A stretch of DNA of 64,000 bases from Sphingomonas sp. PsM26 (lineage in GTDB: Bacteria; Pseudomonadota; Alphaproteobacteria; Sphingomonadales; Sphingomonadaceae), in NCBI GenBank assembly GCA_030433805.1, contig JARUXA010000011.1, positions 1-64,000 of the forward strand. The letters are read 5' to 3'. Shown here piece by piece: positions 25,526 through 33,262 of the stretch; positions within the stretch are counted from its first letter, which is position 1, and each line of letters opens with the position of its first letter. A program made the position numbers and the translations under genes. The notes under the pieces are model-generated. The model saw nothing but the letters and a program-made list of their open reading frames with translations, ran no database searches and was not told where the DNA came from.

Positions 25526-26055
25526 GCGGCCTTCGCCATGTTCGCGACGCGTCGACGGCGAAGCATCGCGCCAACCACCAGCACGCCCAAAAGCATCAGG
25601 AGCCACGACCGCGGCTCAGGTACGGCCGACACCGCCGCTTCGTCTGTCGGCGTTGCGACGGGGGTGGTCGATGGGGCACCCGCGACACCGCCAGCCCCGC
25701 CCAGTCGGACAAAACTGATCGAAGTTGCGTTTACGGCATCATGCCACTGAGTTCGCGCGCCACTTTGCATCGTTGAACCGAAAAGAACGGCGTCGTCGAA
25801 GTCGCTGTCAATCGCCACCAGTGGGCGGGAAAGATCTGAAAGCGCGCCGATCGTCATGATACCCGATGGCGGGCATGCCGGCACGACAACGTGAGCTGGT
25901 CGCTTTGCGGGCGCGTCGCGCTTGTGAGCAACGGCGGCACGATGGCGGACTGCGTAATCGTGCTGTCGGGTGACGGAGATGGTGGTGGGCACTGCAACCG
26001 AGCAGGTCAGCCCGACCGTCGTAGCCAGCTTGAGAGCCAAGGCACGTGTAATCAT
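25522..26055 (-). CDS. prophage-encoded PEP-CTERM sorting-domain protein
   Basis: 177 residues. An N-terminal signal-like segment (~5-24), a short periplasmic body of ~115 residues and a C-terminal sorting signal are seen. The signal consists of VPEP at 145-148, a hydrophobic helix 151-164 and RRRR at 166-169. This matches the PEP-CTERM signal processed by exosortase in bacteria that make exopolysaccharide. The substrate would be cleaved at the membrane and moved to the surface by host exosortase; no exosortase lies in the window. It sits in the leftward lysogeny operon, so it may be made in the lysogen. The function of the mature domain is unknown. Confidence 0.7.
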   Translation of the reverse strand: MITRALALKLATTVGLTCSVAVPTTISVTRQHDYAVRHRAAVAHKRDAPAKRPAHVVVPACPPSGIMTIGALSDLSRPLVAIDSDFDDAVLFGSTMQSGARTQWHDAVNATSISFVRLGGAGGVAGAPSTTPVATPTDEAAVSAVPEPRSWLLMLLGVLVVGAMLRRRRVANMAKAA

Positions 26056-26240
26056 TTCGTAGCTCCCTCGGCGATTTCACAAACAGCGATCGGCGGACTT
26101 TCGATCGTGCAGATCAGCGCGATGCCGCACCGGGTGCATTCTGTGACTTCGTGGTCGTGATCGTTGTAGCAATCCGGGCAGGTCCACATTCGGACGTAGG
26201 GGCCGTTGCTGCACCGGTCGCCTGGCTTGGCATCCATCAT
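26052..26240 (-). CDS. small zinc-ribbon prophage protein
   Basis: 62 residues with CPDC and CTRC motifs 14 residues apart (WTCPDCYNDHDHEVTECTRC), a treble-clef or zinc-ribbon pattern, plus a further cysteine upstream. The stop overlaps the PEP-CTERM start (ATGA). Function unknown. Confidence 0.6.
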   Translation of the reverse strand: MMDAKPGDRCSNGPYVRMWTCPDCYNDHDHEVTECTRCGIALICTIESPPIAVCEIAEGATK

Positions 26241-26395
26241 CGTACCGCCCCCACACAGATCTCGACCAAGAGGCCGAACCACTGGAAGCACAGGCCAAAC
26301 CCGCGCAGTTCATCGCCGCGGGGGCTGCCGTCGTCAGTAAGGGCGGATCCGCCGTAGCGGCCGACCTGCAGGCGCGGGATTAGGTGGCGGATCAT
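26237..26395 (-). CDS. tiny prophage protein (52 aa)
   Basis: A 52-codon frame beginning MIRHLIPRLQVGRYGG and ending in a hydrophobic stretch (LCFQWFGLLVEICVGAV). Both ends make ATGA overlaps with the flanking genes, which is the main reason to accept it. Unknown function, possibly membrane-associated. Confidence 0.5.
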   Translation of the reverse strand: MIRHLIPRLQVGRYGGSALTDDGSPRGDELRGFGLCFQWFGLLVEICVGAVR

Positions 26396-26607
26396 ATGAT
26401 CGCTCCTCGAAGGTAGAGAGGTTCGAACAGGCCGCGCTGAAAACCGGCGTCTTGAAGCGCCAGTGCTACGTCGTCCGCTGTCAGGTCCGGAATGATGGTC
26501 AGCTGCGCGCGGGCTGCGCCCAGCTCGTCGACCAGGTTGGCTTCGGCATGGTTCGCAACGCGCTGGTTTACGAACCCCTGCAACAGGTGGGCGTGCTCTC
26601 GCTTCAT
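26392..26607 (-). CDS. small prophage hypothetical protein (71 aa)
   Basis: 71 residues from ATG 26607. A helical N-terminus (MKREHAHLLQGFVNQRVANH) precedes an acidic stretch (PDLTADDVALALQDAGF). It is coupled by overlaps on both sides. No family is recognised. Confidence 0.55.
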   Translation of the reverse strand: MKREHAHLLQGFVNQRVANHAEANLVDELGAARAQLTIIPDLTADDVALALQDAGFQRGLFEPLYLRGAII

Positions 26608-26723
26608 CACAGAACTACCGCCGCGATGACGACAAGCCACAGGACGATCGCGATCGCGATGATCGTCGAGAGTGAACGGCGTAGCGACCAACGTCGGTTT
26701 GGTCCGGTGGCTGCGGACTTCAC
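26607..26723 (-). CDS. tiny single-pass membrane protein (38 aa)
   Basis: 38 codons from GTG 26723, which overlaps the upstream stop (GTGA), to TGA 26607, which overlaps the next ATG (TGATG). A basic N-terminus (RRWSLRRSL) precedes a strong hydrophobic helix (TIIAIAIVLWLVVIAAVVL). Coupling at both ends supports expression. It is a membrane micro-protein of unknown role. Confidence 0.55.
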   Translation of the reverse strand: MKSAATGPNRRWSLRRSLSTIIAIAIVLWLVVIAAVVL

Positions 26724-26980
26724 AGCAAGCCTCCGACCCAAGCGCGGATGAACTGCAGCACCATGTAAACGACCAGAATGATCGCTATCGTTTTGGTGGC
26801 GCGGTCCAAGACCCGAAAGTCAGGATCTTCCTCGACGGGGCAGGGGCGAGCGGACAACTTCGGGGCAGCTGCATGCTGAAGCGGACGATGGCCAAGTGCA
26901 ATGTAACGCTGACGCTCTTCAGCTAATTTGAGTCCGGCGTAGCGCTGCCGGTCCATGTATGTTTGCGGGTCGGTGTGCAT
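26720..26980 (-). CDS. first gene of leftward prophage operon, tail-anchored membrane protein
   Basis: 86 residues from ATG 26980 with GGAGG just ahead. A soluble N-terminus (MHTDPQTYMDRQRYAG) is followed by a C-terminal hydrophobic segment (about 62-84, IAIILVVYMVLQFIRAWVGG). It is the promoter-proximal gene of the operator-controlled leftward transcript. Confidence 0.6.
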   Translation of the reverse strand: MHTDPQTYMDRQRYAGLKLAEERQRYIALGHRPLQHAAAPKLSARPCPVEEDPDFRVLDRATKTIAIILVVYMVLQFIRAWVGGLL

Positions 26981-27029
26981 ACTTCCCTCCATCCCGATCG
27001 CGCCACAACCACGGCACCTCGGAGGCAGG

Positions 27030-27059
27030 TATATGCGATAAACGCAAACTTAGCGTCAA
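27030..27059 (-). promoter_or_regulatory. leftward early promoter PL with repressor operator
   Basis: On the minus strand TTGACG (27059-27054) and a 17-nt spacer lead to GCATAT (27036-27031). The operator block TGCGTTTATCGCATATA (27046-27030) lies across the spacer and -10. The same block occurs at PR. A 21-base segment (27050-27030) differs from 27981-28001 by one base. Confidence 0.6.
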
Positions 27060-27067
27060 CAGAAAAC

Positions 27068-27084
27068 TTTGCGATCTTCGCAAA
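27068..27084. promoter_or_regulatory. palindromic operator TTTGCGA-TCT-TCGCAAA
   Basis: A perfect 7-bp palindrome with 3-bp centre lies between the leftward promoter and the rightward small gene. It shares the TTGCGAT core with the other prophage operators and is probably a CI/Cro site. Confidence 0.55.
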
Positions 27085-27155
27085 CACATTGACGTGTAGG
27101 AAAATACGTTCTTTTTATGTTCTTCACACTAAAGGATGAATCCGGGAGAGTTTGC

Positions 27156-27389
27156 GTGGCAGTTGAATATCGCGTCGTTTCGTTTGGTAAGCCCCAAGGT
27201 CCTTGGCGTGACACAGAGCGACGGGCCGAGAACGACGCTGTCGCGCAAGGGTTGGCCGAATATGACGAATGGGGGCAGCTGTACCTCGATGCTACGACAA
27301 GCATCGAATGGCGGTATTATGAGGAACTCAGGCGTTCCGCATTGGCGCATCGCGAAGGTTGTATGAGAAGACCCGCCCCTCGATCGTGA
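27156..27389 (+). CDS. small prophage protein divergent from the leftward operon
   Basis: 77 residues from GTG 27156, which has GGGAGAG seven bases ahead. The longer frame begins at ATG 27117, which falls on the predicted -10 region of a TTGACG promoter at 27089. Conserved-looking centre (VAQGLAEYDEWGQLYLDA). The end overlaps the convergent repressor gene by 62 bases. No family is recognised. Confidence 0.45.
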   Translation: MAVEYRVVSFGKPQGPWRDTERRAENDAVAQGLAEYDEWGQLYLDATTSIEWRYYEELRRSALAHREGCMRRPAPRS

Positions 27390-27942
27390 TAGGCTCTGCC
27401 CCGAGCAGCATTTCCGTATGGGCCGGATTGCTGGAGCAGGGCACCAGCCGCGCGGGGCCTTCCTGATACTCCTTGAACGTTGTTTCGCCGTCGCTAGTGC
27501 GGATCACGTACCGCTTTCCTGGCCATAACTGCTTATCGTCAGGATCAATGATCACGGTGGACCCGTCAGGAGCGATGAGGTCCATCGAGTCTCCGATAAT
27601 CCGGAGGCCGTATGCCCTCGTCGGAATATCCGGGTCGCTGACGATCAGTCGTCGACCTCCTCGCTGTTCCTGTGGTTGAAAGCCTCCTGCGGGAACATCG
27701 CCCAGCAGCGGCAATGACCGGATCTGCAAACGTTCTTCGTCGGCGTCGTCGGCGGCGAGTTCGTGGCGGATCGCATCCATCTCAGGAACCTTGAACTGCC
27801 GCTTTCCGGCGAGCGCCTTCGACAGATGGTTCTCGTCCATACCGATAGCCAGCGCGAGGTCGCGCTGGCTCATATTGCGGCGATGCAGCTCTAGCTTGAT
27901 GTCGTTGGCGTCCATGGAGGCATCAAGCGGCATTATGCGCAT
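27328..27942 (-). CDS. CI-like prophage repressor (XRE HTH plus S24 peptidase)
   Basis: 204 residues from ATG 27942 (ATG 27915 also possible). The helix-turn-helix is at ~26-48 (SQRDLALAIGMDENHLSKAL). The S24/LexA-type self-cleavage domain has catalytic S119 (GDSM) and K157 (TTFKEY), with a scissile Ala85-Gly86 in DVPAGGF. RecA-stimulated autocleavage on DNA damage should induce the prophage. It is divergent from cro, with operators in between. Confidence 0.9.
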   Translation of the reverse strand: MRIMPLDASMDANDIKLELHRRNMSQRDLALAIGMDENHLSKALAGKRQFKVPEMDAIRHELAADDADEERLQIRSLPLLGDVPAGGFQPQEQRGGRRLIVSDPDIPTRAYGLRIIGDSMDLIAPDGSTVIIDPDDKQLWPGKRYVIRTSDGETTFKEYQEGPARLVPCSSNPAHTEMLLGAEPITIEGRVFSYNLRDAPMRNA

Positions 27943-27954
27943 GTCGCAATTGCC

Positions 27955-27967
27955 ATTATCGCAAAAT
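27955..27967. promoter_or_regulatory. operator half-site at repressor promoter PRM
   Basis: ATTATCGCAAAAT shares TTATCGCA with the PR and PL operators. On the minus strand it overlaps a GATAAT -10 (27960-27955) for the repressor gene, with a weak CTGTCA -35 sixteen bases upstream. The predicted start is only a few bases before the repressor ATG. Confidence 0.45.
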
Positions 27968-27975
27968 AGACCTTG

Positions 27976-28003
27976 CTGACAGTCTGCGTTTATCGCATAT
28001 ATT
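27976..28003 (+). promoter_or_regulatory. rightward early promoter PR with operator; leaderless cro
   Basis: CTGACA (27976-27981), a 16-nt spacer and TATATT (27998-28003) form a strong promoter. Operator TGCGTTTATCGCA (27985-27997) fills the spacer. The predicted start falls at the cro ATG (28009), so the cro message is probably leaderless. Confidence 0.65.
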
Positions 28004-28008
28004 TGCGC

Positions 28009-28287
28009 ATGGATAACGTCTCCAATAAGATCATCGATGCCCTTGGCGGCACCACTGTGGTTTCTCGGATGACCGAGACCTCCCCGTCGACCGTTCATAG
28101 CTGGCGGAAGAATGGCATCCCCCGCTCGCGCCTGGCGCACTTGCGTTTGGCCGCGGACCGCGAAGGTTTGGAGATCAATTGGGAGACGGGCACGGCACTG
28201 AAGCATGCCAACCCCGATAAAGCGGCCCGCCCGATGGTGTCGCATGGAAATGCGGACGAAATTTCCACCGTGGGGGCTTCGTCATGA
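28009..28287 (+). CDS. Cro-like prophage regulator
   Basis: 92 residues. The N-terminal helix-turn-helix of the Cro/YdaS type (IIDALGGTTVVSRMTETSPS, then TVHSWRKNGIPRSRLAHL) is clear. It opens the rightward early operon opposite the CI-like gene and should shut the repressor off in lytic growth. The stop overlaps the next start (ATGA). Confidence 0.82.
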   Translation: MDNVSNKIIDALGGTTVVSRMTETSPSTVHSWRKNGIPRSRLAHLRLAADREGLEINWETGTALKHANPDKAARPMVSHGNADEISTVGASS

Positions 28288-28754
28288 AGCCCGAGCGCAT
28301 CGCTCTCAAGCTGGCGACCGCCGAAATGCTCAAGGGCTGCGGTGGGCTCGAAGCATCGGCGGGTTTCTGCCGAGTCAGCAAGACGAAGCTCCATGAGAAC
28401 CAATCGGTCAGCCGACCAGATAGCTTCGTCGCTATCGACGTCGTGCAGGATCTCGAACCGCTAGCGCGCGATCGTGAGGGTTGGCCGCATGTTACCCGCG
28501 CACTTGCTGCAGGTCTCGGCTTTGCCCTGGTCCGCCTGCCTGAGTCCACGCCTAGCGGTACCGACTTGCTGATGCTGCTCGCGAAGCTCTCCAAGGAGGG
28601 CGGGGATATCGCCAGCGAGATCTGCAAGGCGCTCGCTGACCATGTCGTTGAGCCCGCCGAAGCGAGCGTGATCCGCAAGCAGGTCCGCGAACAGATCGAA
28701 GTCGCGGTGCAGCTCGATGCTGCTCTCGCTGCAATCGAAGGGAACCAAGAATGA
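28284..28754 (+). CDS. phage regulatory CII-like protein
   Basis: 156 residues. The pattern SRPDSFVAIDVVQDLEPLAR followed by WPHVTRALAAGLG and a helical C-terminus matches the group annotated as phage regulatory CII. These are early transcription or replication regulators. It overlaps both neighbours by ATGA. Confidence 0.65.
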   Translation: MKPERIALKLATAEMLKGCGGLEASAGFCRVSKTKLHENQSVSRPDSFVAIDVVQDLEPLARDREGWPHVTRALAAGLGFALVRLPESTPSGTDLLMLLAKLSKEGGDIASEICKALADHVVEPAEASVIRKQVREQIEVAVQLDAALAAIEGNQE

Positions 28755-29038
28755 GCAAGATGCATCTGACGGCCACCCCGCAGAATGAAGGCGCGCGCCG
28801 TCTTGCTCACTGGATCGGGACCGAGTGTGGTGGCGATCTCTCGGTCGCTGAACGCATCCTGTTCGTCGACGAAGGCCAGCTAGGCCGTCTGCTCGACGGG
28901 TCGTTGCTGCCGGGATCAATCCTGCTGACGGACCTCGTCCCTCGGACTGAAGGGGCGGTGATGCCGCTCGACTGGTACAACGAGGCACTAGGCAACTGGT
29001 ACGACATGCCCGCCGATCGACAAGCGCTGGCTGCATGA
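28751..29038 (+). CDS. early prophage hypothetical protein
   Basis: 95 residues. The segment AHWIGTECGGDLSVAERILF followed by DEGQLGRLLDGSLLPG has a helix-turn-helix-like pattern seen in phage repressor relatives, but no catalytic or cleavage motif. It probably binds DNA. It is coupled to the upstream gene by ATGA. Confidence 0.55.
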   Translation: MSKMHLTATPQNEGARRLAHWIGTECGGDLSVAERILFVDEGQLGRLLDGSLLPGSILLTDLVPRTEGAVMPLDWYNEALGNWYDMPADRQALAA

Positions 29039-29096
29039 TCCTCGCCCGTTTCTCGAACAGCAAGCGCGCGGGATTTCACCCCGACGTTTCGCGCGT

Positions 29097-29131
29097 GCCG
29101 GCGCAGTCTAGCCCCCCTTGGCTGCGCCGGC
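29097..29131 (+). other. 10-bp GC stem-loop in early operon
   Basis: GCCGGCGCAG and CTGCGCCGGC pair perfectly around a 15-nt loop, between two early genes and just ahead of the next ribosome site. There is no T run. It may be an attenuator or RNA-processing element. Confidence 0.4.
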
Positions 29132-29153
29132 GGCTGACCTGCGGAGGTATGTG

Positions 29154-29711
29154 ATGGGACAGGAATATCTTGCCCAGCATCGCCCGTTCGAAGGCGCTGA
29201 GTGTTTGATCCCTTACACGGGACCGTTCGCCGCCACGGCTGATGGTCTGTCGGGATGGGTGTCTGGCGCCGGCGCGGGCCGTATGTGTGTGTATGCCCGC
29301 GCGCAGCAAGCGCCGCGTGGTGTCGGTGCCCGTGCGCACCGGCTGATGCTGCAAGGTTTGATCACGTTGCAGCGGACCCGGCACGCGCCTGGCAGCCCGT
29401 TGTTCGACTTCGCCGCGCGACGCACGGCGTTGCCGTTCGCAAAGGCGCGCCCGGTTGCGACCAACACGACGCTACCAGCGGAAGCCCGATTACTGCTCGA
29501 TCTGCTCGTTCGGTTTGCCGACGATCGTCGACGGTGTCCGACAAATCCCGAGTTGGCCGCATTGCTTGGCGTGCGAAGCGCAGACCTGGTCTCGAAACAT
29601 TTAGCCAAGCTCGACCAAGCTAACTTGATCTCGATCATCCGGTACGAGGATCTGAACTTTCGCCAGATTGAGATCCTCGAAACTGGCGCGAAGACGGGGA
29701 TGCCCTCCTGA
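29154..29711 (+). CDS. prophage protein with C-terminal winged-helix-like domain
   Basis: 185 residues from ATG 29154, preceded by GCGGAGG. The C-terminal half (AEARLLLDLLVRFADD, CPTNPELAALLGV, DLVSKHLAKLDQANLISI) reads as a winged helix, as in replication initiators or transcription regulators. The position ahead of the primase fits a replication role, which is inference. Confidence 0.65.
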   Translation: MGQEYLAQHRPFEGAECLIPYTGPFAATADGLSGWVSGAGAGRMCVYARAQQAPRGVGARAHRLMLQGLITLQRTRHAPGSPLFDFAARRTALPFAKARPVATNTTLPAEARLLLDLLVRFADDRRRCPTNPELAALLGVRSADLVSKHLAKLDQANLISIIRYEDLNFRQIEILETGAKTGMPS

Positions 29712-29908
29712 TGCCGCGCCGGGTGTCTCTCCAGACTGAATACGACGCGATCGTCGAGGCGTCGCGTGGTCGGTCCCTGACGACGGACGAAGTACGTCGG
29801 ATCGAAAGGATCAACGAGATTGAACGCGTGCGCAAGTCGCGGCTGCCTCGCCAGATCGAGGCGACGCGCGCGAAGCTGGCACGGCTGGAGGCACAATACC
29901 GTGGCTGA
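29711..29908 (+). CDS. small basic coiled-coil prophage protein
   Basis: 65 residues, highly charged and helical (LTTDEVRRIERINEIERVRK). Start and stop overlap the neighbours. No family is recognised. Confidence 0.55.
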   Translation: MPRRVSLQTEYDAIVEASRGRSLTTDEVRRIERINEIERVRKSRLPRQIEATRAKLARLEAQYRG

Positions 29909-30128
29909 CGTCATCGACATGGCACAACGGCTTCAGGCTGCGGATAACGATGCCGCCATCGCGGCGGCATGTGTCCCGGTCCCGCGCGGTGTTTCAGGCG
30001 AATGCAATGAGTGCGGCGACGAGAGCAAGCGCCTGGTCGCCGGCTGGTGTGCGCCTTGCCGTGATGCCCGCGACAAGGTCGTGCGGACCCGCGGGACCGG
30101 CTTCTATGACTTTGGAGGTGATGAGTGA
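29901..30128 (+). CDS. TraR/DksA-type zinc-finger protein
   Basis: 75 residues from GTG 29901. The cysteine set CNECG...CAPC in a DksA/TraR-like segment (GECNECGDESKRLVAGWCAP) follows a short helix. Phage TraR-like proteins bind the RNA polymerase secondary channel. It is short even for TraR, so the function is tentative. Confidence 0.65.
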   Translation: MADVIDMAQRLQAADNDAAIAAACVPVPRGVSGECNECGDESKRLVAGWCAPCRDARDKVVRTRGTGFYDFGGDE

Positions 30129-30376
30129 AGCACGCCACGCATGATTGTCCCGTGCCGTTCTGTCGTGAGACGCGAACCCGCTGGCAGGCCGTCTGCCCGA
30201 GCTGCTGGAAACGGCTGCCGGCAGATCTGCGTAGCCGGATCACCGAAGCCAAGGAGAAGCGTGCTCGCCACCTCGAGGCGAAAGCAGCGATCGAGGCAAC
30301 CCGGTGGCTGACCGAAAATCCGCAAGGGCGGGCAACTGCGCGCGTGATCGGCGACGCCAGTATCGCGCCGCCATGA
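30125..30376 (+). CDS. small prophage zinc-finger-like protein
   Basis: 83 residues from GTG 30125, overlapping the previous stop (GTGA). Cysteines at CPVPFC and CPSC form a possible zinc site, then a basic helix (SRITEAKEKRARHLEAKA). It is found next to the primase. Role unknown. Confidence 0.55.
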   Translation: MKHATHDCPVPFCRETRTRWQAVCPSCWKRLPADLRSRITEAKEKRARHLEAKAAIEATRWLTENPQGRATARVIGDASIAPP

Positions 30377-30489
30377 TGTGAGTTTCGGGACGCACGGGCT
30401 CTGCCGAACCGTGCGTGCGCCATCGCTGGGGGGACGATGCTCGAACATCCCCCTGTAATTTCCAGCCGTATTCGGGGGTGATCGTACCA

Positions 30490-33234
30490 GTGTCTTCCAC
30501 CAGCCTACCGTCGCCGATGTGTTCGGCGGCGCTCCAGTATGCGCGCCGGGGCTGGGCCATATTCCCTTGCCGCGAGCGTAACGAGACACGTGTCACCGGC
30601 GGTGCCGGTGGCAAAGAGCGTACGTTCAAGGCGAAAGCTCCCTACACGGGTCAAGGCCTTAAGGACGCCACCCGCGATGAGCAGCGCATTCTTGCCTGGT
30701 GGACGCAGTATCCTGACGCACTCATCGGCTTGCCAATGGGCGTCAACAATCTCTTCGGCTTGGATTTTGACCCGCGCACCGACACGGATACCGGGGAAGT
30801 CTTCACGCTCGAGCGCCTGAAGAGTGATCTCGAAGCGCAGATGGGGTGCCCGCTTCCCAAGTCCGTCACCGCGATGACGCAGAGCGATGGTGTCCACGTC
30901 TTCTTCCGCCAACCTATGGGCGAACCCATCCGTAACCGCGGCAACCTCCCGCCGCATGTCGACGTGCGAGGGCTTGGTGGCTACTTGATTGCCGCACCAT
31001 CGCTGATGATCGAGACCGGCGCGCGCTACCGCTGGCTCGACCGCGGCGACTGGCGTGATGATGCTGCCTTCGCCGAAGCGCCGGCCGCGCTGATCGATAT
31101 CTTGCGCGCGCCGAAGGAACGCGCCTCGGCACCTTCGGCCGCACGGGCACCGGCGCGATCGACGCCGAGCAGCTCGGCCGTCGCAGTCGACGACGACGTG
31201 CGCAAATATGCGCTGGCTGCCCTCGATGGCGAATGCCGAACGATTCGGAGCGCCCCGCATGGCAATCACAATCCGCAGTTCAACATATCATCGCTCAAGA
31301 TTGCATCGCTTGTTGCGGCCGGTGCCCTGGACGCCGGCATCGCCCGATCATCGATCGAGGCCGCATGCCTTTCCAATCCCGGCAGTGATAATGAGCGCGA
31401 GGTCTTAGCCACGATCAACAGCGGATGGACCGCCGGGCTAGCAAGCCCTCGCGATCTCTCCGAGATTGCGGCATCGTCGCGGTCCCGCAGGGAGCGCGCC
31501 TCCTCCGGATCCTCCCGGCCTTCGCCCCCCTCCCCGGACCTGACTGATAATGGCAAGCCAAGCTCCCATTCGGGAGGAAGCGCGGACGATGTAGGCGGAA
31601 GGGGTCGCGGTGGGGACAGAGAGCAGGAGCTGACGCGAGAATGCGCGCACTTGCCCCAAACTGACCTCGGCAATTTGCAACGCTTCCTGCGCCGTTACGG
31701 CCGTGATTTCCTGTACGTCGAACAGTGGGGGTGGCTCGCGTGGGACGGCAAGCGCTGGAACCGGGATATGGCCGTCGCCATGCTTGGCCGTGCCGTGCAG
31801 GACACGATGCGGGCGATCCAAGAAGAGGCGGCGCTCGTCTCGGATTCCGGCATTCCCACGGACCCGATGCCGGCGTGGGACGCAGAGCAGCTGCGCGCGC
31901 ACGAAGCGCAGCAAAAGGGCAAGCTCGATCGCGTCGTCGATCCCAAGAAGGTAGTGCTTTTCTCGGACACGATCCGGAAGTGGGGGCGAGCAAGCGAGGG
32001 TGCGGGTCACATATCCTGCATCGCCAAGCTGGCCGAGGCGCGACTATCCGCGCGGCCGGATGACTTCGACGCCGATATCCTTCGCCTGAACGTCCAGAAC
32101 GGCACGCTGCTATTCACTCGGCCGGAGAACGGCAGAGCGGCACGCTTCGAGCTGCTGCCTCATTCTCGACGCGACAAAATGACCAAGGTTGCAGAGGTGC
32201 GTTTCGATCCGCACGCCACCTGTCCGCTCTACGTCGCCTTTATCGATCGTGTGCAGCCCTCGGCCGACATGCGCGAGTTCCTTGATACGTGGGCCGGGTA
32301 CAACATGCTCGGCGACGTCTCTGCGCAGAAGTTCGCATTGTTCTATGGCGAAGGTTCCAACGGTAAATCGGTGTGGATGGACGTCAAGGCGCATATCCTA
32401 GGCGATTACAGCTGGGTCACCGGCATCGAGACGTTCATCGATCAGGGCAAGTACCGCAAGGGCAGCGACGCGTCGCCAGATCTTGCGGCCATGGCTGGTC
32501 GTCGTATGGTGCGATCGTCCGAACCGGAAGAGGGCTCCAAGTTCTCAGATGGTCTGATCAAGGCGTTGACGGGTAGCGAACCCATTCCGGTGCGCGAGCT
32601 GATGAAGTCGCCGTTCAACATGCGGCCGACCTTCAAGGCAACCGTAGCGGCCAACAATCGGCCTAAGATCGGTACCGACCACGGCATCCAACGGCGCATG
32701 ATGCTCGTGCCGTGGGAAGTCATCATTCCCGATGACGAGGTCGACCTGCAGCTGCCCACGAAGCTCAAGGCGGAAGCATCGGGCATTCTCAACCGAATGA
32801 TCGCGGGTGCCCTCATCTACCTCGATCGCGGGCTCAAGATGCCAGAGGCGGTGATTGAAGCAACGCGCGAATACCAGGACGAGAACGACGTCCTTGGCCA
32901 GTTCGTGGACCTGTGCCTCGAGCGCGCGGAAGGCGAGACGATTGGGGCAACGCCGCTCCATCGCCTGTTCGCAGCATGGCAGACCTGGGCGAATCTGCTG
33001 CCGGCAACGGGCAAGCCATGGTCACCGAAGTACCTCAATGCTCAGATGACCAAGAAGCGGTTCAAGATCCGGAAGTCCAGTACGATGCTGTGGCAGGACG
33101 TGCATGCCGTGTTCGATGAGCACGACTTCATCGACAGCGACGGAAAGCCTGTTACGCGGGCCTTGCCTGAGCCGCGCAAGGCTAATGCGCCTGGTGTCCC
33201 TCGCCCATTTAGCGACGACGATATGCCCCCGTAA
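30490..33234 (+). CDS. phage primase-polymerase/helicase fusion (Prim-Pol plus P4/D5 type)
   Basis: 914 residues from GTG 30490 (GGGGGTG ahead; an ATG at 30517 is also possible). The N-terminal Prim-Pol domain (~8-200) has FGLDFDPR and DGVHVFFRQP followed by HVDVRGLGGYL. A low-complexity Ser/Pro/Arg linker (~320-385) leads to a D5_N-type domain and an SF3 helicase with Walker A GEGSNGKS at ~620-627. It should prime and unwind phage DNA. This is the sole replication gene in view, so host polymerase is presumably used. Confidence 0.88.
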   Translation: MSSTSLPSPMCSAALQYARRGWAIFPCRERNETRVTGGAGGKERTFKAKAPYTGQGLKDATRDEQRILAWWTQYPDALIGLPMGVNNLFGLDFDPRTDTDTGEVFTLERLKSDLEAQMGCPLPKSVTAMTQSDGVHVFFRQPMGEPIRNRGNLPPHVDVRGLGGYLIAAPSLMIETGARYRWLDRGDWRDDAAFAEAPAALIDILRAPKERASAPSAARAPARSTPSSSAVAVDDDVRKYALAALDGECRTIRSAPHGNHNPQFNISSLKIASLVAAGALDAGIARSSIEAACLSNPGSDNEREVLATINSGWTAGLASPRDLSEIAASSRSRRERASSGSSRPSPPSPDLTDNGKPSSHSGGSADDVGGRGRGGDREQELTRECAHLPQTDLGNLQRFLRRYGRDFLYVEQWGWLAWDGKRWNRDMAVAMLGRAVQDTMRAIQEEAALVSDSGIPTDPMPAWDAEQLRAHEAQQKGKLDRVVDPKKVVLFSDTIRKWGRASEGAGHISCIAKLAEARLSARPDDFDADILRLNVQNGTLLFTRPENGRAARFELLPHSRRDKMTKVAEVRFDPHATCPLYVAFIDRVQPSADMREFLDTWAGYNMLGDVSAQKFALFYGEGSNGKSVWMDVKAHILGDYSWVTGIETFIDQGKYRKGSDASPDLAAMAGRRMVRSSEPEEGSKFSDGLIKALTGSEPIPVRELMKSPFNMRPTFKATVAANNRPKIGTDHGIQRRMMLVPWEVIIPDDEVDLQLPTKLKAEASGILNRMIAGALIYLDRGLKMPEAVIEATREYQDENDVLGQFVDLCLERAEGETIGATPLHRLFAAWQTWANLLPATGKPWSPKYLNAQMTKKRFKIRKSSTMLWQDVHAVFDEHDFIDSDGKPVTRALPEPRKANAPGVPRPFSDDDMPP

Positions 33235-33262
33235 TCCTCCCTCGCTCCCGAGCATGGGAGGA
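33235..33262 (+). other. stem-loop immediately after primase stop
   Basis: TCCTCCC and GGGAGGA flank an inner CTCG/CGAG pair starting one base after the stop codon. There is no T run. It may stabilise the message end. The remaining gap to 33415 holds an alternating purine-pyrimidine tract at about 33346-33371 and no gene. Confidence 0.4.

Noticed and set aside
24849-25574. 241-codon minus-strand frame overlapping two small prophage genes
   Set aside because: Very Arg/Pro/Ser-rich and out of frame with the two genes that are joined by stop/start overlaps.
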